64,000 bases of DNA from Cognatundibacterium luofuense (GCF_018139685.1 NZ_JAGSPN010000007.1:124001-188000), one strand, 5' to 3'. Counted from the first letter of the stretch, positions 17,247 to 26,833 are shown. Numbers and translations: made by a program. The notes: a model not told the origin generated them from the letters alone.

Positions 17247-17859
17247 TGGTCTGACCGAACGCGCTTTGCGCATCGGTCTGGTCTCGGTGTCAGACCGCGC
17301 TTCGTCCGGCACCTATCAGGATCAGGGCATTCCCGCGCTGCGCGAATGGCTCGCCAGCGCACTAAGCTCCCCGTTTGAAATCCACGATCGCCTGATTCCG
17401 GATGAACGCGCGCAAATCGAAGCCACGCTGGTTGATTTGTGCGACAACCTGCACTGCGATCTGATTCTGACGACCGGTGGCACCGGCCCTGCGCGGCGCG
17501 ATGTGACACCGGAAGCCACGCTGGCCATCGGCACCAAAGAAATGCCGGGTTTCGGCGAGCAAATGCGCCAGATCAGTCTGCGCTTTGTGCCGACCGCGAT
17601 TTTGTCGCGTCAGGTGGCGGTGATCCGTGAAACGGATACGCATGCTGCACTGATCATGAATTTGCCGGGTCAGCCAAAATCCATCCGCGAAACGCTGCAA
17701 GGATTGCGCGATGCCGATGGCAAAGTCATTGTGCCGGGCATTTTCGCGGCCGTGCCTTACTGCATCGATCTGATCGGCGGCCCGTATGCGGAAACACGCA
17801 GCGAAGTCTGCGCGGCGTTCCGTCCGAAATCGGCCATCCGTCCAGCCAAACCTGTCTGA
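17239..17859 (+). CDS. mog: Molybdopterin adenylyltransferase (Mog)
   Basis: The 206-residue protein belongs to the MoaB/Mog family, with the motif LILTTGGTGPARRDVTPEAT in the middle, RQVAVIRETDTHAALIMNLP and a final PGIFAAVPYCIDLIGGPY. It activates molybdopterin with AMP so that molybdate can be inserted. The ATG at 17239 (MSDGLTERALRIGLVSVSDR) gives the normal length and overlaps darP by 8 bp. The open frame extends further back inside darP but has no reason to be used. The esterase gene follows 31 bp later. Confidence 0.93.
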   Translation: MSDGLTERALRIGLVSVSDRASSGTYQDQGIPALREWLASALSSPFEIHDRLIPDERAQIEATLVDLCDNLHCDLILTTGGTGPARRDVTPEATLAIGTKEMPGFGEQMRQISLRFVPTAILSRQVAVIRETDTHAALIMNLPGQPKSIRETLQGLRDADGKVIVPGIFAAVPYCIDLIGGPYAETRSEVCAAFRPKSAIRPAKPV

Positions 17860-17890
17860 ACAGGCGGGCTGCTCTGCCGGATCTGAATAC

Positions 17891-18712
17891 ATGCCTGCAT
17901 CACCGAATCGTCGCACCACGACCAAAGCCTTGCTGGCACTGACGCTGGCAAGCGGTGGTGTTGCCGCAGCGGCGTATGCGGGCATTTCTGCGACTGCAAA
18001 CTCCACTTCACAACGAAAGTCACGCTCTATGAGTTCTCTGCTGCACTTTACCGAAGTCGAATCCGGCCAGAATCCGGAATTTTCCATTATCTGGATGCAT
18101 GGTCTGGGCGATGAAGGCCGCTCCTTCGTTTCTCTGGTCAAAGAACTGGATTTAAGCCGCACCGGCGCAATCCGCTTTATTTTCCCGGATGCACCGATGA
18201 TGCCAGTAACCATCAATAATGGTTATGTGATGCGCGCCTGGTATGACATTCTGGGCACTGATATTGCACGCCGCGAAGATGAAGCGGGTTTGCGCGTTTC
18301 GCAAATCGAAATCGAAAAACTGATCCTGCGCGAAATCCAGCGCGGCATTCCGGCTTCGCGTATTTTCCTCGCCGGTTTCTCTCAGGGTTGCGCCATGACG
18401 CTGCAAACCGGTTTGCGTTATCCGGAAAAACTCGCGGGTCTGATCTGCCTGTCCGGTTACATGCCACTGGCGGACAAAATTGCTGCTGAACGCGATGCTG
18501 CAAATCAAAGCACACCGGTGTTTCTGGCGCATGGCGTGCATGATCCGGTTGTTCCTCTGCAGCGCGCCGAACAGGCACGTGATCTGCTGAACTCGCTCGG
18601 CTACTCTGTTGAATGGCACCAGTATTTCATGCAGCACTCGATGAACATGCAGGAAGTTCAGGATATCTCTGCATGGCTGAACCGCGTCTGCGCGGCAATC
18701 CGTCAGGGCTGA
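17891..18712 (+). CDS. Carboxylesterase/phospholipase (PF02230-type) with N-terminal export-like segment
   Basis: The core is a typical 220-residue alpha/beta hydrolase of the carboxylesterase/lysophospholipase family: IIWMHGLGDEG, nucleophile in LAGFSQGCAM, aspartate in HGVHDPVVP and the final histidine near QHSMN. Starting at 17891 gives 273 residues with a leading RRTTTK followed by a hydrophobic Ala-rich stretch (residues 12-35), resembling a signal or membrane anchor. Starting at the ATG at 18029 (MSSLLHFTEVESG) gives the usual cytoplasmic length. Neither start has a strong ribosome site. The hydrophobic segment looks too regular to be chance, so the longer form is preferred with reserve. 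The gene follows mog in the same direction. Confidence 0.8.
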   Translation: MPASPNRRTTTKALLALTLASGGVAAAAYAGISATANSTSQRKSRSMSSLLHFTEVESGQNPEFSIIWMHGLGDEGRSFVSLVKELDLSRTGAIRFIFPDAPMMPVTINNGYVMRAWYDILGTDIARREDEAGLRVSQIEIEKLILREIQRGIPASRIFLAGFSQGCAMTLQTGLRYPEKLAGLICLSGYMPLADKIAAERDAANQSTPVFLAHGVHDPVVPLQRAEQARDLLNSLGYSVEWHQYFMQHSMNMQEVQDISAWLNRVCAAIRQG

Positions 18713-18748
18713 GGCTGAGCATCAAATCACTCTGCCGGACAATATAAA

Positions 18749-18778
18749 AATGCGGATGACTGTGCAGTTATCCGCATT
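18749..18778. repeat. 30 bp near-palindrome at the end of repeat copy B
   Basis: AATGCGGATGACTG and TGCAGTTATCCGCATT form an almost perfect palindrome around a central TGTGCA. It arises because an inverted extra copy of the repeat end (AATGCGGAT-ACTG) abuts repeat copy B. It could fold into a hairpin in RNA. Confidence 0.75.
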
Positions 18779-18844
18779 TGTGTTTTACGGACAACCAGAC
18801 TTTCTGCCGACGACCGCCAGAGTGCTGTGCTGAACTCCGCATTT
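18761..18844 (-). repeat. Dispersed intergenic repeat, copy B
   Basis: On the minus strand it starts AAATGCGGAGTTCAGCACAG, contains the invariant core and ends AAATGCGGATAACTGCACA. It lies in the convergent gap between the esterase and yaeQ genes. Confidence 0.9.
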
Positions 18845-18921
18845 GGGGCAAATTCGGGCATTTTGGGTGCGCTGACAGCCGCCCGAACCAGCGCTGGCAA
18901 GGTGCATCCGTTCATGCAAAA

Positions 18922-19084
18922 AAACAGGGAGCCTGCGCTCTAATGTCGTTCAGTTAAGCGTGATGTTGCTCATTTTAGGTGTGCGCAATTTTGGCTGCCG
19001 CAATGAAAAGGCCACTTCGGAATCATCCAAAGTGGCCTTTTTGTTCCTTAACTGAACAGCATTAGAGCCTTCGCTCCCTGTTTT
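18922..19084. repeat. MITE-like element with 37-38 bp inverted terminal repeats and an internal terminator
   Basis: The left arm (18922-18958) and right arm (19047-19084) are inverted copies with about six mismatches. Both carry AAACAGGGAGC, GCTCTAATG and GTTCAGTTAAG. Inside is a strong hairpin at 19006-19042 (AAAGGCCACTT/AAGTGGCCTTT followed by TTTT). The whole element of about 163 bp lacks any coding frame and lies in the convergent gap before yaeQ. It may be a miniature transposable element, or a structured RNA or terminator region. Confidence 0.75.
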
Positions 19085-19115
19085 CGTTTTGTTCAGAAGA
19101 TTCCCGGCAACCGCA

Positions 19116-19658
19116 TTAACCCGGTTGCTTCAGTACTTCCGGCTGCACTTCCACAGTCTGATCGCCGCTGCTGAACCAGATTTGTCCGTCCTGTATCGTG
19201 CATTGCAATTGCATGTTGCGGCTGGCAAATTTTTCCAATGCCTGGCTTTGTTCAGACGGAATATTGATGACCTTGAGCACTTTTGCACGGTCCAGACGGC
19301 TGTTCATGGCTTTCCACCAGACATCGCTGGCGGACGCATAGCTGTACACCACCACTCGTTCCGAACGACCGCAGGCTTTCAGCAAACGGCGATCATCCGG
19401 CTGGCCGACCTCAACCCATAACTGCACGGCATCGGTATAGTCTTTTTCCCACAGATCCGGTTCTTCACTGTCGGAAATGCCTTTACCGAATTCCAGGCGC
19501 TCAGATGCATGCAGCGCAAAGGCCAGCACACGTATCATCACGCGCTCTTCGGTTTCAGACGGATGACGGGCAATCGTCAGGGCATGGGTCGCGTAATAAC
19601 CGCGGTCCATATCAGAAATAGTCAGTTCTGCTTTATAGATGGTGGATTTAAGTGCCAT
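19116..19658 (-). CDS. yaeQ: YaeQ family protein
   Basis: The 180-residue protein matches the YaeQ family, which has a PD-(D/E)XK nuclease-like fold. It begins MALKSTIYKAELTISDMDRG and has HPSETEERVMIRVLAFALHA, then DLWEKDYTDAVQLWVEVGQPDDRRL, the typical conserved block with Asp and Glu residues. The cellular role is unknown (early reports of RfaH suppression have been questioned). It begins at the stop codon of purU (1 bp overlap), so the two form an operon. Confidence 0.93.
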   Translation of the reverse strand: MALKSTIYKAELTISDMDRGYYATHALTIARHPSETEERVMIRVLAFALHASERLEFGKGISDSEEPDLWEKDYTDAVQLWVEVGQPDDRRLLKACGRSERVVVYSYASASDVWWKAMNSRLDRAKVLKVINIPSEQSQALEKFASRNMQLQCTIQDGQIWFSSGDQTVEVQPEVLKQPG

Positions 19659-20524
19659 TATCGAAATACAACTGTTTTATGTCCGTTTAAGAGTATGCGG
19701 TGCTCGACAAACCATTTCACTGCGCGCGCCAGCACCACGCACTCCACATCACGCCCGATCGCGGTCAGTTCTTCCGGTGTCATCGCATGATCAACCCGCG
19801 CCACATCCTGCTCAATAATGGGCCCTTCATCCAGATCCGTGGTCACAAAATGTGCGGTTGCACCGATCAGTTTGACGCCGCGTTCGTGCGCCTGATAGTA
19901 AGGTTTCGCACCCTTAAAGCTGGGCAGGAAAGAATGGTGGATATTGATCGCGCGCCCTTCCAGCGCCTGACACATCGATGCGGACAAAATTTGCATGTAC
20001 CGCGCCAGCACGACTAATTCTGTCTGATGCTGCGCCAGTACTTCCAGTATCCGCGCTTCCTGTGCCTGCTTTTGTGCATCGTTGGCACCGGCTGGCAAAG
20101 GAAAATGATGAAACGGAATATTGTAACTTGCCGCCAGCTGGTAGAAGTCGGTGTGATTGGAAATAATTGCGCAAATCTCCACCGGCAGCAGGCCGCTGCG
20201 GTAGCGGAACAGTAAATCATTCAGACAATGCCCGATGCGCGACACCAGCAATACCACGCGCGGCTTATGGTGTGCATCATGCATTTCCCACTTCATTTGC
20301 ATTGATGCAGCGATGGGGGCGAACTGTTCGCGCAAAGCCGGCAATTCGTGCTCCGGCGTTTCTGCAGCAAAGTGAATACGCATAAAGTAGGTATCTGATT
20401 GCAGATCGCCGTATTGCGCGGAATCCAGAATATTGCAGCCCTGCTCCACCAGAAATCCCGAAACGCGGTGCACAATGCCGCGCTGATCCGGACAAGACAA
20501 AGTTAAGATAAATTCCTGTTGCAT
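19658..20524 (-). CDS. purU: Formyltetrahydrofolate deformylase
   Basis: The 288-residue protein has an N-terminal ACT domain (ILTLSCPDQRGIVHRVSGFL, about residues 5-75). The C-terminal formyltransferase-like hydrolase domain contains NHTDFYQLA, the catalytic block INIHHSFLPSFKGAKPY and TAHFVTTDLDEGPIIEQD. It hydrolyses 10-formyl-THF to formate and THF. The ATG at 20522-20524 has AGGA just upstream, and the frame extends 15 codons further without a better start. Co-transcribed with yaeQ. Confidence 0.95.
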   Translation of the reverse strand: MQQEFILTLSCPDQRGIVHRVSGFLVEQGCNILDSAQYGDLQSDTYFMRIHFAAETPEHELPALREQFAPIAASMQMKWEMHDAHHKPRVVLLVSRIGHCLNDLLFRYRSGLLPVEICAIISNHTDFYQLAASYNIPFHHFPLPAGANDAQKQAQEARILEVLAQHQTELVVLARYMQILSASMCQALEGRAINIHHSFLPSFKGAKPYYQAHERGVKLIGATAHFVTTDLDEGPIIEQDVARVDHAMTPEELTAIGRDVECVVLARAVKWFVEHRILLNGHKTVVFR

Positions 20525-21624
20525 AAAATCCTGTTCTGACAAATACGTCTTATTCCACTGAAAAGTCAAAACTGTACCTGATTTTGCGCACTGATTCGAA
20601 TTTTCTTCAGATTCAAACGCTCTTCGCAGCGCAATATACCCGGCGCTGCATTTCAGCGTATGCGTTCCGGAATCGCCTTTCCAATAGTTCTGCGCATCAC
20701 CTGCCGCGGGCCACCCGCCTCAATTACCAGTCGTTTTATCCTGCCCGGGTACGGAATCGCCGATACCTTTAATCGGGCAAACATTTCCATTAAGAAACAT
20801 TATTCATATGCTTACATTTCACACCTTGTCTGCGTTAAAAGAAGCTGGCAAGACGACCGGAAAGAAAAATCCTCGTAAGACCAAATATTGTTTTACAGAA
20901 ATTTTTTCTTATTTCTGAATTGTTTGCATGCCCTGCGGGCAAATAAAAAAGTTCTGTAAATCAATGATTTCCATAAGGAAATCTCATATTTCAAATGCGC
21001 ATGCGGCATTCTGCACAGATCCAACAACCAAATATGCGTTAGAGGAAAGCCTCCAAACGGAATTTTATTTACCAAATTCCAGCAAAAAAATTCCGTTCTG
21101 CCTTTTTATTCACACAACGAATTTCCGTCATTTCTCAAATGCATATCTCTTTTTTACAACAAGATTGTTTCACCAGTATTAATAATTAGTCGTTTTGTTA
21201 CATCAATTCCTTACAAACCGGCAACTTCGCACACTTTTTTCAGATTTTTTACAAAACCGCTTTGACTTTCCCCTTCGCTTCCACAAATATACCAATCGTA
21301 TATTTTACGAATATCGGCAACACAGCTGATAACGAAGACAGATGAACTCTGTATCCGCTATCAGATTTCCACTGATGGAATGCCAGTACCTGCATGAAAA
21401 CTGCATCAGGCACAGCAAACCTGAAAGGAGAACGAAAGGCTTTTATACGCAAAATATATTTAAAGGAGGTGCACAAAGGGAATGCAAATCACACCCCGGA
21501 CACGAGCCTGCAGGTTAGCGGTGCAGGAACATACGGGGGAGCCTTCACAGGCGACATAACAAAAAGTCAGTACCTGACATTGAAATAGCAGTACGAAATC
21601 TCTCACCTTAGTAAGGAGAACTCA
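20525..21624. other. 1.1 kb gene-free region upstream of the collagenase gene
   Basis: The stretch is AT-rich in its second half and holds no convincing gene. Visible features are a hairpin-like TTGCATGCCCTGCGGGCAA at 20922-20940 and a perfect operator-like inverted repeat at 21285-21305. A strong AAAGGAGG site at 21463-21470 is followed, 11 bp on, by an ATG opening a frame of only 25 codons (21482-21559). The region probably contains the promoter and long 5' leader of the collagenase gene, suggesting elaborate control. Confidence 0.5.
21285..21305. promoter_or_regulatory. Operator-like inverted repeat upstream of the collagenase gene
   Basis: AAATATAC (21285-21292) and GTATATTT (21298-21305) are a perfect inverted repeat around a 5 bp spacer, about 320 bp before the collagenase start. 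The size and symmetry suit a dimeric repressor or activator. The regulator is unknown. Confidence 0.4.
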
Positions 21625-24600
21625 GTGAGTACAAGTAACCGTTTCGTTCCAAACACACGTCTGCTGGCCGTATCAGCAGCGGTGATTTCTGTTTTCGCCA
21701 CATACAGCGCAGAAGCGTTCGCGGCAGGTCAGCACGATAAAGAAATGCGCGGTCTCAGAAAATCTGGCTCGATGGAGTCCATGGTTTTCGGTCAGCATCA
21801 TCAGCACAAAGCACTGAGCCCGGCAGAACGTATGCCGAAACAAGCCAGCGTCGCAACCACTGCCAAAGTGGACTACAGCAAAAAGCAAACTGCTACCCTG
21901 CAACGCCCTTCCCTGCTGAAAGCCAATCTGTCTGTCGCTGAAAAAGCTTCAGCACCGAAAGGCGTCAGCAAATCTGCCGTCGCCGCATGTGACCGTGCAG
22001 CTTTTGCATCCTCCACCGGTTCTACACTGGTCAATCTGATCAAATCTTCCAGCACTGACTGTATCAACGATTTGTTCGGTGTTTCCGGTTCGCAAGCAGC
22101 TTCCATCTTCAAAGAAAGCCAGATGGTTTCTGTTGCCAATGCGTTCCGTACAGCAGCAGCATCTTACGATGGTACAAATTCCAGCAGCATTGAACAGTTA
22201 GTCATGTTCCTGCGCGCTGGTTATTACGTTCAGTGGTATGACACTTCCGTCGGCACTTACGGTTCTTCGCTGACCACAGCGATTCAGGGCGCACTGGATG
22301 CATTCTCTTCGAATGCAAATTTCGGCCTGATCAATGACGTACACGGTGAAATTCTGGGTGAAGTTGTGACACTGGTTGACAGCTCCAGCCAGAACGCACG
22401 TTACCTGAACAGCATCGTTAAACGCGTTCTGACACTGAACAGCAGCTACCTGAACTACTGGTGGATGCGTGGTGCAGTGAACAATGCATTTACCGTATTG
22501 TTCCGTGGTCATCAGAACACTGACTTCCAGACACTGGTGAAATCGGATACATCGATCGTCGATACGCTGTATAACTTCATGAACACCAACTGGAATCAAC
22601 TGGGTACAGACAATTCTTACCTGGTATCCAATGCTGCACGTGAAATGGGCCGTTTCCTGCAATATGCTGAAGGCAGCTCACTGAAGAGCGTCGCGAAATC
22701 CCGCGTTAAAGCAATGCTGGATCGCAGCACGATCACTGGTCCGACAGGCGCAGTATGGGTTGGCCTCGGCGAAATGATCGACTACTACGACAAAGCCAAC
22801 TGCAGCTACTACAACATGTGTGACTTCCAGACCAAACTGGATGCCACAATTCTGCCAATCAAATACAACTGTTCTCCGACTCTGCGTCTGAAAGCACAGT
22901 CTCTGACAACAGCGCAATTGCAGGAAGCATGTAATATCGTTGGTGGTGAAGAAGGTTACTTCCATCAGCAAGTTCAGTCCGGCAACGTACCTGTTGCGAA
23001 TGACAACAATACCCAGCTGGAAATGGTCATCTTCAGCAGCAGTGCTGACTACGGCAATTACGCTGGCTCGCTGTACGGTATCGACACCAACAACGGCGGT
23101 ATGTATCTGGAAGGTGATCCTTCTGCTGCAGGCAATCAGCCACGCTTCATTGCTTACCAGGCTGAATGGATGCTGCCGAAATTCGAAATCTGGAATCTGA
23201 CACATGAATACATCCACTATCTGGATGGCCGTTTCGATATGTACGGTGACTTCAACGCATCGATCTCTGTTCCGAAAACAATCTGGTGGGTAGAAGGTTT
23301 TGCTGAGTATATTTCTTACTCTTACCGCAAACTGGATTACACCGATGCAAAAACGCAGGCAGCAAGCGGCGCATACCGTCTGAGCGATATTTTCGCAAAT
23401 GACTATAACTCCGGTCAGACACGTGTTTACAACTGGGGCTACCTGGCTGTTCGCTACATGTTTGAGAAACAGCGCGGCAAAGTTTCTTCGATTCTGGGTT
23501 ACTTCCGTCCGGGCAATTACACTGGCTTCACAGGTTACATGAACAGCATCGGTACCTCGCTGGATTCCGATTTTGCGAACTGGCTGCCATGTGTGAACAA
23601 TGCATCTCTGCCACAATGTACCGGTGCAACACCTCCGGTCAACAGCGCGCCGGTTGCAGCATTTAACAGCAGCGCAAATGGTCTGACCGTAGCATTTACT
23701 GATGCATCCACTGACAGCGACGGCACGATTGCATCCCGCAGCTGGAACTTCGGTGACGGTACAACATCGACTGCAGCAAACCCAAGCAAAACTTACTCTG
23801 CCGCTGGTACTTACACAGTGACACTGAAAGTAACGGACAATGCCGGTGCAAGCACTACCATCAGCAAAACTGTGACTGTCAGCGCGACGCAAACGAACAA
23901 ACCACCGGTTGCTGCTTTCAACAGCACAGCAAGTGGTCTGACTGTGAACTTCACTGATGCATCTACCGATGCAGATGGCACGATTGCTTCCCGCAGCTGG
24001 AACTTTGGTGACGGCACAACTTCCACCGCAGCGAATCCAAGCAAAACTTACGCTGCAGCAGGTACTTATACTGTGACACTGACAGTAAAAGACAATGCAG
24101 GTGCAAGCACCACCGTCAGCAAAACCGTGACTGTGACTGCAGGTACAACCAATAAACCACCGGTTGCTGCTTTCACTAACACTGTTTCCGGTCTGACAGC
24201 GACCTTCACCGATGGCTCTACTGATGCAGACGGCACGATCGCGTCCCGTAGCTGGAACTTCGGCGACGGTACAACATCGACTGCAGCAAATCCAAGCAAA
24301 ACTTACACTGCAGCAGGCACATACACTGTGACGCTGACAGTGAAAGACAATGCTGGTGCAACTGCAACCGTGTCTAAATCGGTGACTGTGACTTCCGGTG
24401 GCGGCAGCTTGCCAGAATGTACAGGCAGCGCTGAAGTGCTGGGTAAAAACTGCACACGCAGCAACCTGAGCGCAACAGCCGGTAACTATGTCTACATGTA
24501 CATCAACGTACCTGCAGGCACACCGAAACTGACCATCACAACATCCGGCGGTACTGGCAATGCAGATCTGTTTGTCAGCACACTGGGTACATGGGCAACC

Positions 24601-24741
24601 CGTGATTACTACAACTACGGTTCTTACACCAGCGGCAACAACGAATCTGTTGTGATCAACAATCCGCCAGCTGGTTATGTATTCGTCAGTCTGTACGCAA
24701 CCACCAACTTCTCCGGCGTGAAGGTCACTACTCAGTACTGA
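21625..24741 (+). CDS. Secreted M9-family collagenase-like metalloprotease with three PKD domains and a PPC domain
   Basis: The 1038-residue protein starts at GTG 21625, with AAGGAG 7 bp upstream. It has a signal peptide (cleavage probably after AEAFA, about residue 33), then an N-terminal activator-like region. The catalytic domain has zinc motif HEYIH (527-531) and WWVEGFAEY, whose Glu557 is the likely third ligand, as in clostridial collagenases. Three PKD domains (about 673-926) and a C-terminal PPC domain (about 930-1038) follow. M9 enzymes cut native collagen; gelatin or other matrix proteins are also possible. PKD and PPC domains aid substrate binding and secretion. A terminator follows, and the gene is alone in its transcript. 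Confidence 0.92.
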   Translation: MSTSNRFVPNTRLLAVSAAVISVFATYSAEAFAAGQHDKEMRGLRKSGSMESMVFGQHHQHKALSPAERMPKQASVATTAKVDYSKKQTATLQRPSLLKANLSVAEKASAPKGVSKSAVAACDRAAFASSTGSTLVNLIKSSSTDCINDLFGVSGSQAASIFKESQMVSVANAFRTAAASYDGTNSSSIEQLVMFLRAGYYVQWYDTSVGTYGSSLTTAIQGALDAFSSNANFGLINDVHGEILGEVVTLVDSSSQNARYLNSIVKRVLTLNSSYLNYWWMRGAVNNAFTVLFRGHQNTDFQTLVKSDTSIVDTLYNFMNTNWNQLGTDNSYLVSNAAREMGRFLQYAEGSSLKSVAKSRVKAMLDRSTITGPTGAVWVGLGEMIDYYDKANCSYYNMCDFQTKLDATILPIKYNCSPTLRLKAQSLTTAQLQEACNIVGGEEGYFHQQVQSGNVPVANDNNTQLEMVIFSSSADYGNYAGSLYGIDTNNGGMYLEGDPSAAGNQPRFIAYQAEWMLPKFEIWNLTHEYIHYLDGRFDMYGDFNASISVPKTIWWVEGFAEYISYSYRKLDYTDAKTQAASGAYRLSDIFANDYNSGQTRVYNWGYLAVRYMFEKQRGKVSSILGYFRPGNYTGFTGYMNSIGTSLDSDFANWLPCVNNASLPQCTGATPPVNSAPVAAFNSSANGLTVAFTDASTDSDGTIASRSWNFGDGTTSTAANPSKTYSAAGTYTVTLKVTDNAGASTTISKTVTVSATQTNKPPVAAFNSTASGLTVNFTDASTDADGTIASRSWNFGDGTTSTAANPSKTYAAAGTYTVTLTVKDNAGASTTVSKTVTVTAGTTNKPPVAAFTNTVSGLTATFTDGSTDADGTIASRSWNFGDGTTSTAANPSKTYTAAGTYTVTLTVKDNAGATATVSKSVTVTSGGGSLPECTGSAEVLGKNCTRSNLSATAGNYVYMYINVPAGTPKLTITTSGGTGNADLFVSTLGTWATRDYYNYGSYTSGNNESVVINNPPAGYVFVSLYATTNFSGVKVTTQY
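23641..24402 (+). repeat. Tandem 255 bp repeats encoding PKD domains
   Basis: Three consecutive units, each 85 codons, are nearly identical. All encode PVAAFN(S/T) at the start, then DGTIASRSWNFGDGTTSTAA and a KTY.AAGTYTVTL ending. The near identity at DNA level suggests recent duplication or ongoing gene conversion, and copy number may vary between strains. Confidence 0.9.
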
Positions 24742-24797
24742 TCCTGAACTCCCGATAAGTTCCTGGCCTGACGATCGTCAGGCCACTGCAAAACATA

Positions 24798-24825
24798 AAG
24801 CCGCCGTAGCAATACGGCGGCTTTA
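24798..24825 (+). terminator. Intrinsic terminator after the collagenase gene
   Basis: AAAGCCGCCGT/ACGGCGGCTTT with a short loop, followed by A/T-rich sequence, about 57 bp after the stop codon. Confidence 0.85.
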
Positions 24826-24960
24826 TTGTTTCAGACGAACTGAAGCTATTCAAAAATGATGTCCCGCCGGGATGTTCATGAGCGTCTGGCTCAGATTCAG
24901 GATGGGTACGGTCTGTGGTTTGAACAGCGACGCTATCCGTCGCCGGACACATCAGGATGA

Positions 24961-25041
24961 TGCAGCTATCGTCATTTCCGTTTCTGCGAGGCCCGGACTT
25001 TCTGCCGACGACCGCCGAATCGCTGTGCTGAACTCCGCATT
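24961..25041 (-). repeat. Dispersed intergenic repeat, copy C (variant end)
   Basis: On the minus strand it begins AATGCGGAGTTCAGCACAGC, has the invariant core, and ends with ATGACGATAGCTGCA in place of the usual AATGCGGATAACTGCA. Copy F has the same variant end. It lies in the convergent gap between the collagenase and hydroxypyruvate isomerase genes. Confidence 0.88.
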
Positions 25042-25071
25042 CAGGGCAAAATCAGGCTTGCTGATGGCTCA

Positions 25072-25860
25072 TCAGCGAAGATTGCGGAGCCAGCCAAGAC
25101 CGGCAGAGGTATTCCCTTGCGGACGATACTCACAACCGACCCAGCCGCTGTACGCCAGTTCATCCATTCGCTGAAATAAAAACGGATAATGAATTTCGCC
25201 GGTATCCGGTTCATGCCGCCCTGGATAACCTGCCAGCTGTACGTGCGCAATCTGCCCGTACTCACGCGCCAGCCCCTCCTGCAGCCAGTGACTGAGACTG
25301 CCTTCTGTGCGCTGACAATGGTAAATATCGAACTGCACTGCTAATGCGGGATGCTTCAGTTCAGCACAAATCTCTGCTGCCTGCGCCTGATAGCGCAAAA
25401 AATAGCCCGGCATATCGGCATGATTAATCGGCTCAATCAGAATGCGGCATCCGGCTTGTGCAGCGAGATCGGCGGCGTAGCTCAGATTATTCAGATAGGT
25501 GTTCCGGTACGCCAGCGCATCTGCGCCGTCAGGCAGGATACCCGCCATCACATGAATCAGCCGGTTGCCCAGCACCTGCGCATAGTTCAGCGCCAGCGCA
25601 ATACCTTCACGAAATTCAGCCTCTCTGCCCGGCAGTGCCGCCAGTCCGCGCTCACCGCCATCCCAGTCGCCGGGCGGCGCATTGAATAAAACTTGCTGCA
25701 AACCATGCTGTTGCAGCAACGCCTTCAGCTCTTCCGGCTGCCATGTGTAAGGAAACAAATATTCCACACCCTGAAAGCCATCCGCTGCCGCCGCAGCAAA
25801 CCGTTCTGTGAACGGCACTTCGTTGTACATCATGCTCAGATTCGCTGCAAACTTCGGCAT
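25072..25860 (-). CDS. hyi: Hydroxypyruvate isomerase-like protein (Hyi/OtnI family)
   Basis: The 262-residue TIM-barrel protein of the xylose-isomerase-like superfamily begins [20 protein letters not shown], typical of Hyi. It has [20 protein letters not shown] and metal/active-site positions in [15 protein letters not shown] and [13 protein letters not shown], plus [11 protein letters not shown] near the end. Hyi converts hydroxypyruvate to tartronate semialdehyde, and the related OtnI isomerises 2-oxo-tetronates. The neighbours do not settle which substrate applies. It lies one base after the transporter gene stop region in the same direction, and the two may be one operon. Confidence 0.87.
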   Translation of the reverse strand: MPKFAANLSMMYNEVPFTERFAAAAADGFQGVEYLFPYTWQPEELKALLQQHGLQQVLFNAPPGDWDGGERGLAALPGREAEFREGIALALNYAQVLGNRLIHVMAGILPDGADALAYRNTYLNNLSYAADLAAQAGCRILIEPINHADMPGYFLRYQAQAAEICAELKHPALAVQFDIYHCQRTEGSLSHWLQEGLAREYGQIAHVQLAGYPGRHEPDTGEIHYPFLFQRMDELAYSGWVGCEYRPQGNTSAGLGWLRNLR

Positions 25861-25861
25861 G

Positions 25862-26833
25862 TCATTCTCCTTCAGTCTGATTCGCGTAGCGTTGCGCCAG
25901 CACCGTACATACCATCAATTGCAACTGGTGGAATAACATGATCGGTAACAGCACGATCCCGGCTGCGCCGCCTGCAAACAACACCTTCGCCATCGGTACG
26001 CCGCTGGCCAGACTCTTTTTTGAGCCGCAAAATAAAATCGTGATGCTGTCGGCACGGTTAAAGCCAAGCAGGCGCGAAGTTAACACGGCAAAAACCATGA
26101 TGATCGCCAGTATCAGCGCACTGACCAGCAGCAAGGTTCCGATCAGGCTCAGCGGCAGCTTGCTCCACAAACCCTGCACTACAGCTTCGCTGAACGCCAC
26201 ATACACCACCAGCAGAATCGAACTCTGATCCAGTTTTTTCAGAAATGCAGAATGACGGTCCACCACTTTGCGCAACACAGGACGCAATACCTGACCCGCC
26301 ACAAACGGCAGCAATAACTGGTTCACAATTTTCAGTACCGGTTCCCACGAAAACGGTCCGGTATCACCGGTTTTCACCAGTAAGCTGACCAGTACCGGCG
26401 TGATAAAAATACCGAGAATATTGCTGGCAGATGCGCTGCAGACTGCAGCCGGTACATTGCCACGCGCGACGGAAGTGAACGCAATCGATGATTGTACGGT
26501 CGATGGCAACACGCATAAATACATCACGCCAAGATACAGTTCAGGTGTCAGCCATGGTTGCAGCAAGGGCTTCAGCACGAGGCCGAGCAAGGGAAATACC
26601 GCAAACGTGATACTCAGCACCAGCAAATGCAGCCGCCAGTGAAATAAACCGGCAATCACCGCCTCACGCGATAAACGTGCGCCATGCATGAAGAACAGTA
26701 AGGCAATCATGCCCACCGACACCTGATCAATACCAGCAGCGAATTGTCCGCGTGCCGGAAAAAAACTCGCCAGCAAAATCATGCTGAACAGCATCAGCAT
26801 CATGGCGTCGGGTAAATATTGTTTTAATTTCAT
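25862..26833 (-). CDS. BASS-type transporter (bile acid:sodium symporter-like, YfeH/SBF-like family)
   Basis: The 323-residue integral membrane protein has about ten hydrophobic segments. It contains [20 protein letters not shown] and [16 protein letters not shown], the signature segments of the SBF-like family (PF13593) around the crossed helices. In this family an anion, often a carboxylate, moves with sodium. The substrate is not known. The gene ends 1 bp before the hyi start, so the two genes are probably co-transcribed, and a hydroxy-carboxylate is a possible substrate. That last point is inference only. Confidence 0.87.
   Translation of the reverse strand: MKLKQYLPDAMMLMLFSMILLASFFPARGQFAAGIDQVSVGMIALLFFMHGARLSREAVIAGLFHWRLHLLVLSITFAVFPLLGLVLKPLLQPWLTPELYLGVMYLCVLPSTVQSSIAFTSVARGNVPAAVCSASASNILGIFITPVLVSLLVKTGDTGPFSWEPVLKIVNQLLLPFVAGQVLRPVLRKVVDRHSAFLKKLDQSSILLVVYVAFSEAVVQGLWSKLPLSLIGTLLLVSALILAIIMVFAVLTSRLLGFNRADSITILFCGSKKSLASGVPMAKVLFAGGAAGIVLLPIMLFHQLQLMVCTVLAQRYANQTEGE

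Noticed and set aside
21394-21588. 64-codon frame before the collagenase gene
   Set aside because: It has no ribosome site of its own and overlaps the better-supported short frame and leader. Kept only as part of the leader description.
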